From NCBI RefSeq assembly GCF_004421005.1, contig NZ_CP038026.1, positions 3,100,001 through 3,164,000 of the forward strand: DNA of 64,000 nt, written 5' to 3'. This document shows, in pieces, positions 25,751-35,979 of the stretch; the stretch's first letter is position 1; every line of letters starts with the position of its first letter. The notes beneath the pieces are model-generated. The model was not told the DNA's origin, searched no databases, and saw only the letters and a list, made by a program, of their open reading frames with translations. Source of the stretch: Pseudoduganella plicata. Its GTDB lineage: Bacteria > Pseudomonadota > Gammaproteobacteria > Burkholderiales > Burkholderiaceae_D. The translations under genes and the position numbers were made by a program.

Positions 25751-25958
25751 ATGTTGCAGGCGGCCCGGCACTGTTCCCCCTATGTGTAAGTTTTTGTGTC
25801 GGCGTCTGGCTGTCGCGTTCCATAAATGTCATGAAAATCATCAACTTGCATTTGAAATGTGGTTTTGATGCCACTGCTGGAATCCCTCTTTCTCCGATGC
25901 TACTGTGCGCTCGATACAACGATATCAATTACTAAACATACTAAACAGCGGAGACAGC

Positions 25959-27224
25959 ATGATCAGAAAGTTCGCCCTTAAACCTATTGGCGCGTCCCTG
26001 GCACTCGCATTGGCTTGCGGTTCGGCCGCCGCTGCCGAACGCGATATCGAAGGCTTCCACGGCTACCTGCGCGCCGGCGTCGGCAACAGCAACCACGGCG
26101 GCAACCAGAGCTGCTACGGCCTTGGCGGTGTCTCGATGACCTACCGCCTCGGCAACGAATGCGACAGCTTCACGGAACTTGGCTATACCAAGGAAGTGGC
26201 GAAGGCCGAGAACGGCGTCAGCTTCGTGGCAACCGTCTGGGCCACCGCCTACAAGAACAGCTCCGACTTCGGCGACGCCGACCTGGAACTGACCAAGGCC
26301 TACGTGGAAGCACGCGGCCTGCCGTTCCTGAAAGGCGGCACCGCGTGGGCCGGCAAGCGCCACTACCTGCGCCCGGATATCCACATCCTGGATTTGCAGT
26401 ACATTAACCTGAACGGCACCGGCGCCGGTATCGACCGTTATCCGCTGGGACCGGGCAAGATCAGCTACGCGTTCTTCAAGGACAATGACTTCAACAGCAC
26501 CGACCCCGTCACGGGCCAGGTGATCGACTCGCTGGCCGCCTCGCGCCAGAACATCCTGTACGAAGACCTGCCCGTCAATCCGGGCGGGACGCTGGACTTC
26601 GCCGCGACGTTCATCACCGCCGAAGGCACCGACCGCACCACGCACAACGGCTGGCAGCTGTCGATGTTCCACCACCAGAAGAATGTCCTGGGCGGCAACA
26701 ACAAGTTCGGCGTGCAGTACGGCGTCGGCCCTGGTACCGGCATCGGCGTCTGCTGCTCGCGCATGGGTTCCTCGGGCAGCACGCTGCTGGGATCGGACTA
26801 CACCCGCGTGCGCGTGTTCGACGAGCTGTATCTGCAGCCGACGCGCGACTTCGGCGTGTCGCTGGTTGCCCTGTACCACCGCGACAAGAACGACGCCACC
26901 GGCTCGACCACGTGGACGACGATCGGCGGCCGCCCACAATACGCCTTCACCGACAACTTCAAGCTGCAGGCCGAACTGGGCGTGAGCCAGGTGAAGTCCG
27001 ACGCCACCCCGGGCACGGCGCGCCTGACCAAGCTGACGATCGCGCCGACGATCGCGCTGGCCCGCGATTTCTGGTCGCGCCCCGAGCTGCGCCTGTTCGC
27101 CACCTACGGCAAATGGAACGACGCCGCAACTCCGATGGTGAACGCCTTCAACAACTCCGGGCCCGTATACGGCAAGGACACGGACGGTTTCTCGTACGGC
27201 GTCCAGCTGGAAGCCTGGTGGTAA
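25959..27224 (+). CDS. LamB-type carbohydrate porin
   Basis: A 421-residue outer-membrane protein with a Sec signal peptide (ALALACGSAAA|A). The mature start FHGYLRAGVGNS and the C-terminal strand GVQLEAWW are typical of maltoporin/sucrose-porin beta barrels, which form trimeric sugar channels. RHYLRPDIHILDLQYINLNGTGAGI is the conserved region of the LamB family. The ATG at 25959 has GGAGA 5 bases upstream. It leads the plus-strand sugar-import operon, with the binding protein 27 bases downstream. Which sugar passes is not determinable; the neighbours suggest glucose or a similar hexose. Confidence 0.88.
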   Translation: MIRKFALKPIGASLALALACGSAAAAERDIEGFHGYLRAGVGNSNHGGNQSCYGLGGVSMTYRLGNECDSFTELGYTKEVAKAENGVSFVATVWATAYKNSSDFGDADLELTKAYVEARGLPFLKGGTAWAGKRHYLRPDIHILDLQYINLNGTGAGIDRYPLGPGKISYAFFKDNDFNSTDPVTGQVIDSLAASRQNILYEDLPVNPGGTLDFAATFITAEGTDRTTHNGWQLSMFHHQKNVLGGNNKFGVQYGVGPGTGIGVCCSRMGSSGSTLLGSDYTRVRVFDELYLQPTRDFGVSLVALYHRDKNDATGSTTWTTIGGRPQYAFTDNFKLQAELGVSQVKSDATPGTARLTKLTIAPTIALARDFWSRPELRLFATYGKWNDAATPMVNAFNNSGPVYGKDTDGFSYGVQLEAWW

Positions 27225-27251
27225 AACAATAACGCGCACAAGGAGACAAGC

Positions 27252-28502
27252 ATGAAACTGAAAACGAGCGTAAAGGCAGTCCTGGCGCTGGCGACCCTGA
27301 TGGGCGCCGCCGCGCAGGCGGCGCCGCAGGTGGAAGTGCTGCACTACTGGACCTCCGGTGGTGAAGCGAAATCCGTCGCCGAGCTGAAAAAGATCATGGA
27401 GTCGAAGGGCGTGGCGTGGAAGGACTTCGCCGTGGCCGGCGGCGCCGGCGAGAATGCCGCCACCGCGCTGAAGGCGCGCGTAATGGCCGGCAGCCCGCCG
27501 ACGGCGGCCCAGATCAAGGGTCCGTCGATCCAGGAATGGGGCCAGGAAGGCGTGCTGGCCAATATCGACCAGGCAGCTACGGAAGGCAAGTGGGAATCCA
27601 CCCTGCCGCCGGTCGTGACGAACGTCATGAAATACAAGGGCCACTACGTGGCGGTACCCGTCAACGTGCACCGCGTGAACTGGCTGTGGGTGAATCCGGC
27701 AGTGCTGGCCAAGGCCGGCGCCAAGGCACCGACCAATTTCGCCGAGTTCTTCGACGCGGCTGACAAGATCAAGAAGGCCGGCCTGGTGGCGCTGGCCCAC
27801 GGCGGCCAGCCGTGGCAGGATGCCACGCTGTTCGAATCGGTCGTGCTGGGCACGGGCGGCGCCGACTTCTACAAGAAGGCGCTGGTGCAGCTGGACCAGG
27901 CTACCCTGACCAGCCCGACGATGATCAAGTCCTTCGAGACCCTGGCGCGCATCAAGACCTATATCGACAAGGACGCGGCAGGGCGTGACTGGAACCTGGC
28001 CACGGCCATGGTCATCAACGGCAAGGCCGGCATGCAGTTCATGGGCGATTGGGCCAAGGGCGAGTTCACTGCCGCCGGCAAGGTGCCGGGCAAGGACTTC
28101 CTGTGCGTGGCCGCACCCGGCACAGACAAGGCGTACACGTTCAACATCGACTCGCTCGCCATGTTCAAGGTGAAGAACCCCGAGCAGCAGAAGGCCCAGC
28201 TGGTGCTGGCCAATGCCGTGATGAGCCCCGGCTTCCAGGAGGTGTTCAACCTGAACAAGGGTTCGATCCCGGTGCGAGCGGGCGCTGCCCGCGACAAGTT
28301 CGACAGCTGCGCGCAGAAGTCGATGGATGACATGGCCGCCACCAGCAAGGCCGGCGCGCTGCTGCCATCGATGGCACATGGCATGGCGATCAACACCGCC
28401 AAGGCCGGCGCGATCCAGGACGTGATTGCGCGCTTCATGAACAGCAACATGACGCCGCAGGCCGCGGCGCAGGCACTGGCCAAGGCCGCGAAGACTTCCT
28501 AA
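27252..28502 (+). CDS. gtsA: ABC sugar transporter, periplasmic binding protein (GtsA-like)
   Basis: A 416-residue family 1 binding protein with a signal peptide (VLALATLMGAAAQA|A). Landmarks: VEVLHYWTSGGEAKSV, VNVHRVNWLWVNPA, GQPWQDATLFE, FMGDWAKGEF, AAPGTDKAYTFNIDSLAMF, and NLNKGSIPVR. This set is typical of the glucose/mannose-binding proteins of GtsABCD systems. A full AAGGAG precedes the ATG. Two permease genes and an ATPase gene follow, making a complete importer. Confidence 0.87.
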   Translation: MKLKTSVKAVLALATLMGAAAQAAPQVEVLHYWTSGGEAKSVAELKKIMESKGVAWKDFAVAGGAGENAATALKARVMAGSPPTAAQIKGPSIQEWGQEGVLANIDQAATEGKWESTLPPVVTNVMKYKGHYVAVPVNVHRVNWLWVNPAVLAKAGAKAPTNFAEFFDAADKIKKAGLVALAHGGQPWQDATLFESVVLGTGGADFYKKALVQLDQATLTSPTMIKSFETLARIKTYIDKDAAGRDWNLATAMVINGKAGMQFMGDWAKGEFTAAGKVPGKDFLCVAAPGTDKAYTFNIDSLAMFKVKNPEQQKAQLVLANAVMSPGFQEVFNLNKGSIPVRAGAARDKFDSCAQKSMDDMAATSKAGALLPSMAHGMAINTAKAGAIQDVIARFMNSNMTPQAAAQALAKAAKTS

Positions 28503-28622
28503 GCCGCTGTCGTCTTTCGTGCCGTCGAACCCGGGTTGCGCCATGTGCGCCGCCCGGGTTTGCGCACGCTCGCGTACACCGGGCAGTCCCCGTCCCGTGT
28601 TTTCGCTTCTGGAGAATCCCTC

Positions 28623-29606
28623 ATGTCCGTTACACCGCTTACCTCCGGCACAAGGCCCGCCGCCGCCGGCAGGCGCCCTGCTGCCAATGACAGCACCGGC
28701 CTGCCGCCGCTGAAATCGGGCAGCCGTTTTGGCGCACTGGCCGATGCCTGGCTGCCGCGCCTCGTGCTGTCTCCGACCATCGTCGCATCGCTGGTCTTCG
28801 TCTATGGCTTCATCGCCCTCACCGCCTACCTGTCGCTGACCGAGTCGCGCATGATGCCGAACTTCGAGTATTCCGGCTTCGGTCAGTACGAACGGCTGTT
28901 CGACATCGAGCGCTGGTGGGTCTCCGCCGCCAATCTCGGCATCTTCGGCGGCCTGTTCATCCTGTTCTGTCTTGCCATTGGCCTGTCGATGGCGATCCTG
29001 CTGGACCAGCGCATCCGCCACGAAGGCGCGCTGCGCGCGATCTACCTGTACCCGATGGCGCTGTCGTTCATCGTCACCGGCGCTGCCTGGAAATGGATTC
29101 TCAATCCGGGTCTCGGCCTGGAAAAGATGATGCACGACTGGGGCTTTACGAACTTCACGTTCGACTGGCTGGTCGATTCTGACATGTCGATCTACACCGT
29201 CGTCATCGCCGGCGTGTGGCAATCGTCCGGGTTCGTCATGGCACTGTTCCTCGCCGGCCTGCGCAGCGTGGACGACAGCATCATCAAGGCCGCCATGGTC
29301 GATGGCGCCAGCCTGCCGACGATCTACTGGCGCATCGTCATCCCGTCGCTGCGCCCGGTCTTCTTCAGCGTGCTGCTGGTGCTGTCGCACATCGCCATCA
29401 AGAGCTTTGACCTGGTGATGGCGCTGACCGCCGGCGGTCCCGGGACGTCGTCCGACGTTCCCGCCATCTTCATGTATCAGTTCTCGTTCACCCGCGGGCA
29501 ACTGGGCCTGGGCGCGGCGTCGGCCATGATGATGCTCGCCACCGTGCTGGCCGTGCTGGTGCCGCTGATGTACCTGGAAACGAAAGGAGCGCGCCATGGC
29601 CGCTGA
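28623..29606 (+). CDS. gtsB: ABC sugar transporter permease (GtsB-like)
   Basis: A 327-residue MalF-type inner-membrane subunit with about six hydrophobic helices after a ~55-residue cytoplasmic tail. The EAA loop that docks to the ATPase is visible as IIKAAMVDGASLPTIYWRIVIP. I chose the ATG at 28623, which follows TGGAGAATCCCTC; the frame is open upstream but runs into the intergenic region. Its end overlaps the next permease start by 11 bases, so the two subunits are probably made in equal amounts. Confidence 0.88.
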   Translation: MSVTPLTSGTRPAAAGRRPAANDSTGLPPLKSGSRFGALADAWLPRLVLSPTIVASLVFVYGFIALTAYLSLTESRMMPNFEYSGFGQYERLFDIERWWVSAANLGIFGGLFILFCLAIGLSMAILLDQRIRHEGALRAIYLYPMALSFIVTGAAWKWILNPGLGLEKMMHDWGFTNFTFDWLVDSDMSIYTVVIAGVWQSSGFVMALFLAGLRSVDDSIIKAAMVDGASLPTIYWRIVIPSLRPVFFSVLLVLSHIAIKSFDLVMALTAGGPGTSSDVPAIFMYQFSFTRGQLGLGAASAMMMLATVLAVLVPLMYLETKGARHGR

Positions 29607-30483
29607 TCTGAACCACGCGGGCGGGCGTATGTCGTCGATTGCGCCAGGCCGCATCGTCATCTACACGCTGCTGGTGCTGGTGGCGCTGTATTACCTGGCG
29701 CCGCTGTACGTCATGCTGACGACTTCCGTGAAAACGCTGGACCAGATCCGCGAGGGCAACCTGCTGGACTTCCCGCTGGCGCCCTCCACGGCCGCCTGGG
29801 CCAAGGCCTGGTCCGGTGCCTGCACCGGCGTAAGCTGCGAGGGACTGGCGCCCTACTTCTGGAACTCGGTCAAGATGGTGATTCCGGCCGTGCTGATCTC
29901 CAGCCTGATCGGATCGGTGAACGGCTATGTGCTGGCCCACTGGCGCTTCCCGGGCCACAACGTCGTCTTCACGGCGCTGATGGTGGGCTGCTTCATCCCG
30001 TTCCAGGTGGTCATCCTGCCGATGGCGCGCCTGCTTGGCATGGCCGACCTGGCCAATACGACGACGGGGCTTGTGCTCGTGCACATCATCTACGGCATCG
30101 CGTTCACGACACTGTTCTTCCGCAATTACTACGTGACGGTGCCCGATGAACTGGTCAACGCGGCCCGCATCGACGGCGCCGGCTTCTTCACGATCTACCG
30201 CCGCATCATCTTCCCGCTGTCGCTGCCCATCTTCATGGTCTGCTTCATCTGGCAGTTCACGCAGATCTGGAACGACTTCCTGTTCGGCGTGGTGTTCGGC
30301 GGCGCCGAGGCCCAGCCGGTGACGGTTGCGCTGAACAACCTGGTGAACACGTCGACCGGCGTGACCGAATACAACGTGAACATGGCGGCAGCCATCATCG
30401 CGGCCCTGCCGACGCTGGTGATCTACCTCATCGCAGGCAAATATTTCGTGCGCGGGCTGACGGCCGGCGCAGTCAAAGGCTGA
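29596..30483 (+). CDS. gtsC: ABC sugar transporter permease (GtsC-like)
   Basis: A 295-residue MalG-type inner-membrane subunit with about six helices. The EAA loop reads [23 protein letters not shown], and the C-terminus is [14 protein letters not shown], as in many sugar permeases of this type. It overlaps the upstream permease gene and lies 13 bases before the ATPase gene. Confidence 0.88.
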   Translation: MAADLNHAGGRMSSIAPGRIVIYTLLVLVALYYLAPLYVMLTTSVKTLDQIREGNLLDFPLAPSTAAWAKAWSGACTGVSCEGLAPYFWNSVKMVIPAVLISSLIGSVNGYVLAHWRFPGHNVVFTALMVGCFIPFQVVILPMARLLGMADLANTTTGLVLVHIIYGIAFTTLFFRNYYVTVPDELVNAARIDGAGFFTIYRRIIFPLSLPIFMVCFIWQFTQIWNDFLFGVVFGGAEAQPVTVALNNLVNTSTGVTEYNVNMAAAIIAALPTLVIYLIAGKYFVRGLTAGAVKG

Positions 30484-30496
30484 CAGGAGACCTCAT

Positions 30497-31621
30497 ATGG
30501 CAAGTTTATCGATTCGTAATGTGCGCAAGGTCTATCCGAACGGCGCCGAAATCCTGAAAGGCATCGACCTAGAGATCGAGGATGGCCAGTTCCTGATCCT
30601 CGTCGGCGGCTCCGGCTGCGGCAAGTCCACGCTGTTGAACATGATCGCCGGCCTGGAGACCGTCACGGAAGGCGAGATCTGCATTGGCGAACGCGTCGTC
30701 AACAACGTGCCGCCGAAAGAGCGAGACATCGCCATGGTATTCCAGTCGTACGCGCTGTACCCGACCATGACGGTGCGCGAGAACATCTCGTTTGGCCTCG
30801 GCATCCGCAAGGTGCCGAAGGCCGAGCAGGAGCAGATCGTCAACCGCGTGGCCGAAACGCTGCAGATGACGCACCTGCTGGACCGCAAGCCGGCCATGCT
30901 GTCCGGCGGCCAGCGCCAGCGCGTGGCCATGGGCCGCGCCATCGCGCGCGACCCGTCGCTGTTCCTGTTCGACGAGCCGCTGTCGAACCTGGACGCCAAG
31001 CTGCGCGTGGAGATGCGCGCGGAGATCAAGCTGCTGCACCAGCGCCTGGGCGCGACCATCGTCTACGTCACGCACGACCAGATCGAAGCGATGACACTGG
31101 GCGACCGCATTGCCGTCATGCGCGACGGCGTGGTGCAGCAGTTCGGCAGCCCGCAGGAGATCTACGACAACCCGACCAACCTGTACGTGGCCGGCTTCAT
31201 CGGCTCGCCGTCGATGAATTTCCTGCGCGGGAAGCTGGTCGCCGACAACGGGCTGTCGTTCGTGCTGGAACACCACGGCGCGACAACGCTGCTGCCGGTG
31301 CCGACGCCCTCCACGGCGCTGCGCGGGTGGCTGGGCAAGGAAGTCATCCTCGGCATCCGGCCGGAACACGTGACGGACGCGGACAGCGCCCGCCGCGCCA
31401 CCGCGACGGCGGATTACCACCCGACCGAGGTCGATTGCCGGGTGGAGATCACGGAACCGACGGGACCGGACACGCTGGTATTCAGCTGGTTCAATGGCAC
31501 CCGCATGACCTGCCGCACGCACCCGCGCGCCAACGCGGTGCCGGGCGGCGACGTGCGGCTGGCGTTCGATCTGTCCAAGGCGGTGTTCTTCGATCCCGCC
31601 ACGGAGCTGCGGATCGGCTGA
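30497..31621 (+). CDS. gtsD: ABC sugar transporter ATP-binding protein (MalK/UgpC type)
   Basis: A 374-residue ATPase with Walker [20 protein letters not shown]-loop [16 protein letters not shown], signature [19 protein letters not shown], Walker [17 protein letters not shown] and switch His in [16 protein letters not shown]-terminal regulatory domain of the TOBE/MalK type follows from about residue 240. An AGGAG site precedes the ATG. It is the last gene of the importer operon and is followed by a hairpin terminator. Confidence 0.9.
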   Translation: MASLSIRNVRKVYPNGAEILKGIDLEIEDGQFLILVGGSGCGKSTLLNMIAGLETVTEGEICIGERVVNNVPPKERDIAMVFQSYALYPTMTVRENISFGLGIRKVPKAEQEQIVNRVAETLQMTHLLDRKPAMLSGGQRQRVAMGRAIARDPSLFLFDEPLSNLDAKLRVEMRAEIKLLHQRLGATIVYVTHDQIEAMTLGDRIAVMRDGVVQQFGSPQEIYDNPTNLYVAGFIGSPSMNFLRGKLVADNGLSFVLEHHGATTLLPVPTPSTALRGWLGKEVILGIRPEHVTDADSARRATATADYHPTEVDCRVEITEPTGPDTLVFSWFNGTRMTCRTHPRANAVPGGDVRLAFDLSKAVFFDPATELRIG

Positions 31622-31635
31622 TACGGGTAACACGT

Positions 31636-31693
31636 CGGGGCAGGCACCAGTCTTCTAGCGTTCCGCGCGAAGAGTGGTGCCTGCCCCGGTTTT
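31636..31693 (+). terminator. Long hairpin terminator after the sugar ABC operon
   Basis: CGGGGCAGGCACCA (31636-31649) pairs perfectly with TGGTGCCTGCCCCG (31675-31688), 14 bp with a 25-base loop, followed by GTTTT. The T tract points in the direction of the ABC operon. The convergent nasA gene ends at 31694, so the hairpin may act in both directions. Its stem resembles that at 49950-50002, and both end in CCGGTTTTC. Confidence 0.7.
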
Positions 31694-34374
31694 CTATTGT
31701 GCTTCGGCCGCCTCCGCCCGCACCAGCGCGATCAGCTGCCGGATCTCCGGTACGCACGAGCCGCAGTTGCCGCCGGCCTTGACGCATGCCGTCACCTGCG
31801 CGGACGTTGCCAGGTCCCCCTCGCGGATCGCGTTGCAGATCGTATTTTTCCCGACACCGAAGCACGAGCACACGGTTGCCCCGGCATCGGCACCCTGGCG
31901 CAGCGGTCGCCCGGCCAACACCCCGGCACGGTCGGCATCGGAGACCGTTTCGTTGGCGAACAGTCCCGCCAGCCACGTACGTTCCGGCAGGTCGGGGCGC
32001 GGCGAGACAAACACGCACTGCGCGATGCGGTCGTCGACAAGGTGCACGGCGCGGTAGACGCCGGCGCTGCGGTCGCTGTATTCCAACCAATCGGCATCGT
32101 CATCCGTCACACCCAGCAGCTCGCGCGCCCAGGCCCCGAAATCGGCGATGCGGTTGCGGCCGGCCAGTTCGTAGCGGCTGAAACCTGCGCCTTGCGCTTT
32201 CGTCCAATACGCCACCCCGTCCAGATCCAACCTACTGCGGCTCAGCACGAAGCCGTGCCACTGCACGGGGAAGCGGTCCACCATCACAGGCGTGTGCTTG
32301 AATTCAGGCTCGCCGGAAACCGGGTCGACGACAGGATTGACCAGTGCGCCCACACGCGCGTCCGATGCCGTCTGGCCGTTCCAGTGGATCGGGATGAACA
32401 CGCTGCCGCGGGCGATGCCGCCGCCGTGGCGTACCCGCGCCACCATGCTGCCCCAGCTCGATCCGATGCGCGCCAGTTCACCTTCGCGCACGCCGCACAG
32501 CAGCGCGTCCTGCGGGTGCAGGTCGACAAACGGCTCCGGTGTATGCTCGGCCAGCTTCGGCGCGCGCCCGGTGCGCGTCATCGTGTGCCACTGGTCGCGC
32601 ATGCGCCCCGTGTTCAGTATCAGCGGGAACTCGCCGTCCGCCTTGTTCGCAGGCAGGCGCGGTGGCGTCGCGACGAACCGCGCGCGGCCATCCGGATGGG
32701 CAAAGCGGCCATCGGCGAACAGCGTCTTGCCGACGGGCCAGCGCACCGGCTCCAACGCGTCATACGCAGCGCGGTCCAGCCCTGCCAGAATGCCGATATC
32801 GAACATGCGTGGCACTTCGTCCGGCGTATTGCGCCAGGCGGACAGGCGCGCATGTTCGTCGAAGATTTCATGGACGCTGTCGTAGCCGAAGCCGTCGTAG
32901 CCGAGACGCCGTGCGAACTGCGCCAGAATGCGCCAGTCCGCACGTGCCTCCCCCGGCGCCGGCAGGAACGTGCGCTGGCGCGAGATGCGGCGCTCCGAGT
33001 TCGTCACGGTGCCGTCCTTCTCGCCCCACGCCAGCGCGGGCAGCAGCACATGCGCCAGCGCATTCGTGTCCGTGTCCTGCACCACGTCGGAAACCACCAC
33101 GAGTTGGCACTTGCGCAGCGCGCGGCGCACCTGCTCCGCATCCGGCAGGCTGACGGCCGGATTGGTCGCAATGATCCACACGGCCTTGACCTTGCCGGCC
33201 TCGATGGCCTGGAACAGATCGACGGCTTTCAGGCCCGGTTTCTCGGCAATCGTTGGCGACTGCCAGAACTCGCGTACGGCGGCGCGGTGTGACGGGTTGT
33301 CCAGGTCCAGGTGCGCGGCCAGCATGTTGGCCAGCCCGCCCACTTCGCGTCCCCCATCGCATTGGGCTGTCCCGTGATCGAGAACGGTCCGGCGCCCGGC
33401 TTGCCGAGCCGGCCGCCGATCAGGTGGCAGTTGATGATGGCGTTGACCTTGTCGGTACCGCTGCTCGACTGGTTGACGCCCATCGAGAAGCCCGTCACCA
33501 CGTTCGCATTGGCCGCAAACGCTTCGTAGAACGCCAGCACGTCCGCCACATTCAGGCGGCATGCGGCCGCCACCTCGTCGGGTGCGATCGCCGCCGCTTG
33601 CAGCGCTGCCTCATACCCGTTCGTGTGCGCCGCAATGAACGCCGGATCGACGGCGCCGCGGTCATGCAGATACGTAAGCAGGCCGTTGAACAGCCACACG
33701 TCCGTGCCGGGCTTGACGGGCAGGTGCAGGTCGGCCAGCTCGCACGTGGCCGTGCGGCGCGGATCGATGACGACGACCTTGAGGTCCGGCCGTGCTTCTT
33801 TTGCCTTGCCGATGCGTTGGAACAGGATCGGATGGCACCATGCCAGGTTGGAGCCGACCAGCACGATCATGTCAGCCAGCTCAAGGTCGTCGTAGGAGAC
33901 GGGCACGATGTCTTCGCCGAACGCGCGCTTGTGCCCCGCCACGGCGGACGACATGCACAGCCGCGAATTGGTGTCGATATTGGCGCTGCCGACATAGCCC
34001 TTCATCAGCTTGTTGGCGACGTAATAATCCTCCGTCAGCAGCTGGCCGGACACGTAGAACGCCACCGCATCCGGCCCGTGCTCGGCCACGATGCTGCGCC
34101 ATTGATCGGCCACCTTGTCCAGCGCCGCATCCCAGTCCACCTGCTTCAGCACCCCATCCTCACGTACGTGCGGATGCAGCAGGCGGCCGTCCAGTCCCAG
34201 GGTTTCGCCCAGCGCGGAGCCTTTGACGCACAGCCGCCCTGCGTTCGATGGATGCGCCGCATCGCCCGCAATGGCAGCCTGCTGGACGCCCTGGGGCGTG
34301 GCGCGCACACCGCAGCCGACGCCGCAATAGGGGCAAGTGGTTCGAACGGAGAGGTGTTCCTGGGACAGGTTCAT
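31694..34374 (-). pseudogene. nasA: Assimilatory nitrate reductase catalytic subunit, frameshifted
   Basis: Molybdopterin nitrate reductase of about 890 residues split by one frameshift. The first part (34374 to ~33350) holds the N-terminal [4Fe-4S] motif CPYCGVGCGV and NSRLCMSSAVAGHKRAFG, which includes the Mo-ligand Cys. It reads on to SITGQPNAMG. The second part continues from GGREVGGLANMLAAHL in another frame through the cofactor domains. It ends in a fused [2Fe-2S] BFD-like domain (CSCFGVG...CVKAGGNCGSCVPEI). The break coincides with a run of five C on the plus strand (33351-33355); a sixth would restore the frame. This could be a true mutation, phase variation or an assembly error. It is the last gene of the nitrate assimilation operon, 11 bases after the reductase gene. 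Confidence 0.88.
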
Positions 34375-34385
34375 GATGGCTGCTT

Positions 34386-35609
34386 TCAGGCTGCCTGCTG
34401 CACGGGACCGAACAGCAGATGGTGACGCAGCGCGGAGATATCCGCGCCCGTCTGGATCAGTTCAAAGTACCAGGGGCCGTCGCGTACGTCGCCATACAGC
34501 ACGGCGCCCGTGAGGCGGCCACCATCGAGTACGAGACGCTTGTAGACGCCGCGGCGCGCGTCGCGCAGCACGAGGTCCTCGCTGCCTTCGCCGCCGATGA
34601 AATCGCCGACGGAGTAGACGTCGATGCCGGTGACTTTCAGCCGCGTGGGTGCGGCCTGCTGCACGTAGCGGCGATGCCCAGTGCCGGCCAGGTGGGCGGC
34701 GCAGACCCTGGCCTGCTCCCAGATCGGGGCAACGAGGCCGAACGTGGCGCGGCGGTGCTGCACGCATTCGCCGACGGCGTAGACGCGCGGGTCGTACGTC
34801 TGCAGCGTGTCGTCCACCACGATGGCGCGTTCGCAGTGCAGGCCCGCTTCCTGCGCCAGCGCGATATTGGGCCGCACGCCGGCCGTCATCACGACGAGGT
34901 CCGCGGCGATCTCGCTGCCGTCCTTGAAGCGGATGCCGGTGACGCGGTCAGTGCCGGCGATTTTGCTGCCCACAATCTCGCTGGTCTGCGCGTCGAGCAG
35001 GAAGCGCATGCCGCGCTTTTCCAGCGCCGCCTGCAGCAGCTTCGCGGCCGGCTTGTCGAGCTGCTGGTTCATCAGCGCATCCGTCACGTGCACCACGGTG
35101 ACGTCCATCCCCTGCCGCATCAGGCCATTGGCAGCCTCAAGGCCCAGCAGGCCGCCGCCGATGACGACGGCATGCCGATGGTCGCGCGCGGCAGCCAGCA
35201 TGCCCTCGACATCGCCGATGTCGCGGAACGCCAGCACGCCGGGCAGCTGGTGGCCCGGCACGGGAATGATGAACGGTTTCGAGCCCGTCGCCAGCAGCAG
35301 GCGGTCGTAGCGTACCTCCATGCCGGACCGCGCGCGCACGATGCGACGCCGCCGGTCGATGTGCACCACCGGGTCGCCCGCGTGCAGGGCAATGCCGCGC
35401 TGCGCGTACCACTCGCGCGTGTTGAGCATGATGTCGTCGACTGTCTTCTCCCCAGCCAGCACGGGCGAGAGCAGGATGCGGTTGTAGTTGCCGTGCGGCT
35501 CGGCGCCGAACACGGTGATGTCGTACAGGTCGGGCGCCAGCGCCAGCAGCTCTTCCACCGTGCGCATGCCGGCCATGCCGTTGCCGACGACGACCAGGGC
35601 CGGCTTCAT
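34386..35609 (-). CDS. NAD(P)H-dependent FAD oxidoreductase (NasB-like electron donor)
   Basis: A 407-residue pyridine nucleotide-disulfide oxidoreductase-type flavoprotein: FAD loop VVVGNGMAGMRTVEELL, NYNRILLSPVLAG, NAD loop VVIGGGLLGLEAANGLM, and the second FAD contact YAVGECVQHR. It resembles the N-terminal third of NirB without the Fe-S and siroheme domains. It probably passes electrons to the nitrate reductase encoded just downstream. The ATG at 35609 overlaps the nirD stop (ATGA), so it is translationally coupled. Confidence 0.82.
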   Translation of the reverse strand: MKPALVVVGNGMAGMRTVEELLALAPDLYDITVFGAEPHGNYNRILLSPVLAGEKTVDDIMLNTREWYAQRGIALHAGDPVVHIDRRRRIVRARSGMEVRYDRLLLATGSKPFIIPVPGHQLPGVLAFRDIGDVEGMLAAARDHRHAVVIGGGLLGLEAANGLMRQGMDVTVVHVTDALMNQQLDKPAAKLLQAALEKRGMRFLLDAQTSEIVGSKIAGTDRVTGIRFKDGSEIAADLVVMTAGVRPNIALAQEAGLHCERAIVVDDTLQTYDPRVYAVGECVQHRRATFGLVAPIWEQARVCAAHLAGTGHRRYVQQAAPTRLKVTGIDVYSVGDFIGGEGSEDLVLRDARRGVYKRLVLDGGRLTGAVLYGDVRDGPWYFELIQTGADISALRHHLLFGPVQQAA

Positions 35610-35968
35610 GCGCCGACCCAGACCTTGCCGTCGTCGATCCGCGCGGGCCACGTCGGTACCGAGTTTTCCGGCACTTCCAGGCATTCGCCCGTCTGCAGGT
35701 CGAAGTGGTGCTTGTACAGCGGCGACGCGACGACGATGCGTTCGCCCAGGTTGCCCACCAGGCCGCGCGACAGCACAGCCGCGTTGGCGTTCGGATCGAA
35801 GTTCCCGATGGCGAACACGCGCGGTCCGGCGCCTGCATTTTGCCCATCACTCAAGCGGAACACAGCGACCTGCTCGCCGTTCAGCAGCGCGGCAACGCCG
35901 GTGTTCGGCACAATGTCTTCGACGCCGCACACGGCGGTCCAGCTGGCAGCGATGTTTTCACGTTTCAT
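35606..35968 (-). CDS. nirD: Nitrite reductase small subunit
   Basis: A 120-residue Rieske-like protein that partners NirB in NADH-dependent nitrite reduction to ammonium. Landmarks: WTAVCGVEDIVPNTGVAALL, VFAIGNFDPNANAAVLSRGLVG, and ASPLYKHHFDLQTGECLEVP. The small NirD subunit lacks the Cys-His cluster ligands of true Rieske proteins, as here. It starts 11 bases after nirB and overlaps the following reductase gene by 4 bases. Confidence 0.92.
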   Translation of the reverse strand: MKRENIAASWTAVCGVEDIVPNTGVAALLNGEQVAVFRLSDGQNAGAGPRVFAIGNFDPNANAAVLSRGLVGNLGERIVVASPLYKHHFDLQTGECLEVPENSVPTWPARIDDGKVWVGA

Positions 35969-35979
35969 GGCGGTTCTCC

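Noticed and set aside
25941..29660. Very long minus-strand open frame (over 1200 codons) opposite the sugar operon
   Set aside because: It is antisense to porin, binding-protein and permease genes, has the His/Arg/Gln-rich composition of high-GC shadow frames, and lacks domains.
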